Positions 61,070-64,000 of a stretch of DNA of 64,000 bases are shown piece by piece. Origin of the DNA: Triatoma infestans (Eukaryota; Arthropoda; Insecta; Hemiptera; Reduviidae); NCBI GenBank assembly GCA_011037195.1, contig JAAEAF010003530.1, forward strand, positions 62,001-126,000. Reading direction: 5' to 3'. A model generated the notes under the pieces. It saw only the letters and a list, made by a program, of their open reading frames with translations. It had not been told where the DNA came from and searched no databases. The translations under genes were made by a program, and so were the position numbers. How positions within the stretch are numbered: the stretch's first letter is position 1; each line of letters starts with the position of its first letter.

Positions 61070-61590
61070 TTCACAGAATTAAAGAAGATGCAATTAAAGT
61101 TTTATAAAGTTATGGTAGTCCCACGCTACCTGAATCACGGAAACATCAGTGATTAACTCAGCAACTCAAAAGAAATTGGAGTCAGCGGAGATGCGTTTCC
61201 TACAGTCGGTAGAAGAAATGTTCATTCCCGTGGACTGCAGGCGGAGTGAAGTTATTAGAAAGGAATTGAATATGAAATCTTTGCAGTAGCAGATAGGCAA
61301 TGCGGGACCATGTTGAAAGGATGGGGGAAGACCGCTTCCTCGAAGGATAATCACACGCAAAGAGTCCGCAGGAATGTGGGCCGCCCTAGAGCTAAATGGC
61401 AAAGCGGATTTTGAGGGTCTTGTTGCTTTCTTTTTTAGGTTAAAATTAATTTGTCTTTTGATTAAAAACCTATTTTTTTTTTAATCTGTTTTGAGACTTA
61501 GTTTATTTAATGGCTTTAAAGTCGGAACAGGCCACCTGGCCTGGCCTAACCTGTGTGGATGTCAGATAATGATGATGATATAATCCTTCC
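61070..61590 (+). mobile_element. LINE 3' end
   Basis: It translates in pieces as MQLKFYKVMVVPRYLNHG, AEMRFLQSVEE-like, RSEVIRKELNMKSLQ and GNVGRPRAKW-like, a common C-terminal block of arthropod LINEs. It finishes with a gatgatgat-type microsatellite tail at 61570-61582. Confidence 0.78.
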
Positions 61591-61639
61591 AAAAAATTTA
61601 AAGGGATTCAATCTGAAGATCGAGATGGCCATGATCTAT

Positions 61640-61838
61640 GTCAAGGGCGCCCGGAATCTTTTCACTGCACTACTGGCCTCCGTCAGTATTTTCTCGTTAC
61701 AGACAACACTGTCCATCACCAAACAGTGAGCTATAGAGGCTTCTAGGAATAGAAAATCTAAGGGCAGCATAGCTAGGCTTGAATCCGGCACCCCTGGTGG
61801 AAGTCTAGTGCACTAACTACTGAGCTAACCCCTTCCCT
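61640..61838 (-). mobile_element. SINE copy
   Basis: gcgcccggaatcttttcact, cgttacagacaacactgtcc, ctaagggcagcatagctagg and ctactgagctaacccc follow the family order in reverse. Confidence 0.82.
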
Positions 61839-61867
61839 TATAGCTGCGTATTAAACTCTATTTTGGG

Positions 61868-61995
61868 GCGTGAAGTTGTTCGCATCCGAGATTATTCTCA
61901 AGTGCCGCCTGGATATCCAACTAAGCGAACAAAATCAGCTGCCAGCGCAGTCTATTCTGGGCAGAGCGGCGTAGAATGGATGAATAGCGAGGTCA
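61868..61995 (+). repeat. 130-bp dispersed repeat, copy 2
   Basis: See 17857-17995. Here gtgaagttgttcgcatccga opens the match and tagcgaggtcatggcgttgg closes it. It directly follows a SINE. Confidence 0.7.
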
Positions 61996-62094
61996 TGGCG
62001 TTGGAGTAAAAAAACTTTTCCAATACTTCGTTGCGTTCTTATTCATTGAGTGCAACGATCAATAAAGAATGAAATGGACTTTATTATTTTGTCG

Positions 62095-62360
62095 TCTGTG
62101 GGGAGGGACTCACATACATGTTCACCTAAGATTCACCACAGACTGAACAAATCGGACAAATAACCTTAAAGGGAAATAGCCTAAGCTCTTCCACAGCTAT
62201 CCTGTTTCGACCAAAGGACCTGAACCTAATTTCCTCGCAAGTTAAGCCATCTGCCATATGATTAGGTGTTCCTCCTCTGTCTCACAGCTCAACAAAAAAG
62301 GGGTCTGGGCAAGGGCCCTATTACATAAAGATGTCTCCATGAAATAGATTAAATATTTGA
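62095..62360 (-). mobile_element. LINE 3' fragment with empty foldback site
   Basis: It is colinear with 48690-49480. At 62162-62173 it shows a single aaccttaaaggg where the other copy has a 338-bp insertion. Confidence 0.78.
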
Positions 62361-64000
62361 TCGGACGTTGCTTTCTTCTAAATCTCCTATATTACCATTT
62401 CCGGATAATTATTAATTTCCATTAATAGTTTTGTTTTATCCGATCTATTAAATAAGATTATCAATTAGAATAGCGTGAATTGCAGTTAGAGAGAGCTTTT
62501 TATATTATTATTACTTTTTATATTACATAGAAATGAAAACCAATTCAACTTTACGTAATCAATAATAAATTTTTTTTTTAAGGAAAAGTTTATGAACATT
62601 GTCAAAGATTACCGTTTAACTTATAACTTACATGAAAGGAGAAGATATTCCTTCCACGACATTAGTCACGCTCGTTCTATTCAAGCGATCCGGTTTGAAG
62701 GTCGTGGGCATTCAGTATGCGGAAGTATGTCGCCGACAGTTTTGTATTGTTCCTTGGTCAAAGTATTGAAGATACTATGATTTGGTCAGTGTTCTCTTTC
62801 CATTGTTTTGGATTATTTAGTCAATTGTTTCGCTATATATAGTTATTAAATATTTTAAGGTTTGTTTGATATTCTTACCTCTTCCATGTAGGATATAAAG
62901 CGATGGGTCCTAAAGCAGGTCTGCATTATGTTAGGGAGAAATGAGTAAAATTTGTCATTAAAAAAAAAAATTGTTATTTTATATATAATTGTATGTAAAC
63001 ACATATTTCATACAGGTATTTATTTTCCTACATTCTAGCACGCTCATTTAACCAACAAGATCTCAAGGGGATTATAGTTTCCTCATATGGCTAGTAAACT
63101 ACTTAGAGAAGGAGAAATCTCTTTTAAAATAGTAGAAAATGACAAACATAAACGGAACTGTATGTATGTATAAATGTATAAATAAGCTTCGGGGTATGTA
63201 GGGCTATCATTTCACTAGCCGTAAATTCACGTAGTGCACACAACTTTTACTGTGTTATTAATAGATAGATATACCAACAATAAACATATCTTTAAATTTG
63301 ATAATGCTGGCCATAATTTACATAAGAAAGTTGTATGTCCAGTTATATTGCAGAAGGTAAACATATTAAGGTTATACAAAGTAAAGGAGCCAAACTCGCT
63401 CTCTCACTCGCACATGTATATAACAGAGACATACAGTGGTTGCCCGTGGAACTAACTGAAACCTACCTACTTCTGTATTCAAGTTATATGTTTGGCTGAT
63501 CAACAACAATATTATATTGCCTTTCACTTTGCGAACACTGTATTTTTCGTTGAATTTTTTTTTGTATACTAAGCTGAAGCATGGGCCATGTTTTTGAAAT
63601 TCTTCAAGTAAGATATGTACATCTTTTTTTTGAACTGTTTTTTTTTGTTTTGTTTAAATCGGTAAGACTCAATGCAGATGTTTAATTTCCTTTCTCCATA
63701 CTATAAGTTTATTAACAGGTTTTTAGTATTGAGTCTATTTCTTTGGCCCTATTTCTCTGGTATATTAAAGTTTAATTATCCAATTTGTTTCGATTTTGCA
63801 TCAAAAGACACATTTCTATGTAGAATTCTGTTTGCGTAAATGTCAATTTAAATAAAAATCGTGATAAAACACTCATACGACTTTCTCTTACTGCAATTTA
63901 TGTGACTCTGAATATTTTCTTCAAATTTATAATTTTGCTAGATGTTTAATTCTCTTCAGTATTCTATCAATCTAAACTAAATAAAACCACATTTTTTAGG
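62361..64000. other. Mostly unassigned
   Basis: No supported gene. The frame at 62592-62780 is GC-richer (SFHDISHARSIQAIRFEG) but not recognised. A reversed family A terminal box sits at 63863-63893 (aaacactcatacgactttct). Confidence 0.35.

Overview
The window is eukaryotic and reads as an AT-rich, repeat-laden arthropod (probably insect) genome. It holds spliceosomal introns, many decayed non-LTR retrotransposons, a Helitron, a PIF/Harbinger element, a Ty3/gypsy remnant and tRNA-derived SINEs. There are no operons or bacterial signals. The species cannot be named from sequence alone.

Two host genes can be modelled exon by exon. (1) eIF2A, on the minus strand at 10424-4643, has 13 coding exons giving 577 residues. 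All splice phases agree, and one intron (8186-7267) is a textbook U12-type AT-AC intron. (2) An unrecognised four-exon gene on the plus strand at 36745-42975 would encode about 223 residues. Its exon 2 carries an 8-bp tandem duplication that breaks the frame, and a decayed copy of its last exon lies 2.3 kb downstream at about 45200-45408. A possible terminal exon of a third gene sits at 2215-2037 (minus).

The rest is layered mobile DNA. The commonest component, called family A here, is an AT-rich repeat that starts with a perfect 14-bp-arm hairpin, contains about three tandem ~300-bp modules and ends in a second hairpin. It occurs in more than twenty places and serves as landing ground for other elements. 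Other components are:
- foldback elements of Penelope-like appearance whose arms carry a hammerhead-ribozyme-like core;
- a second hammerhead-like dispersed family;
- a SINE family with A and B boxes;
- LINE fragments (Jockey-like with RNase H, other RT/C-terminal types, one possible R2-like endonuclease);
- a Harbinger remnant with a LINE nested inside it;
- a Helitron with both termini intact;
- a 1.4-kb composite present twice in inverted orientation 31 kb apart.

Layout: 1-4642, AT-rich flank with a LINE insertion; 4643-10424, eIF2A; 10425-36744, repeats; 36745-42975, the unknown gene, its long last intron filled with family A and SINEs; 42976-64000, repeats including the Helitron, Jockey-like LINEs and foldbacks. 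All calls come from reading the sequence; no alignments or database searches were run.
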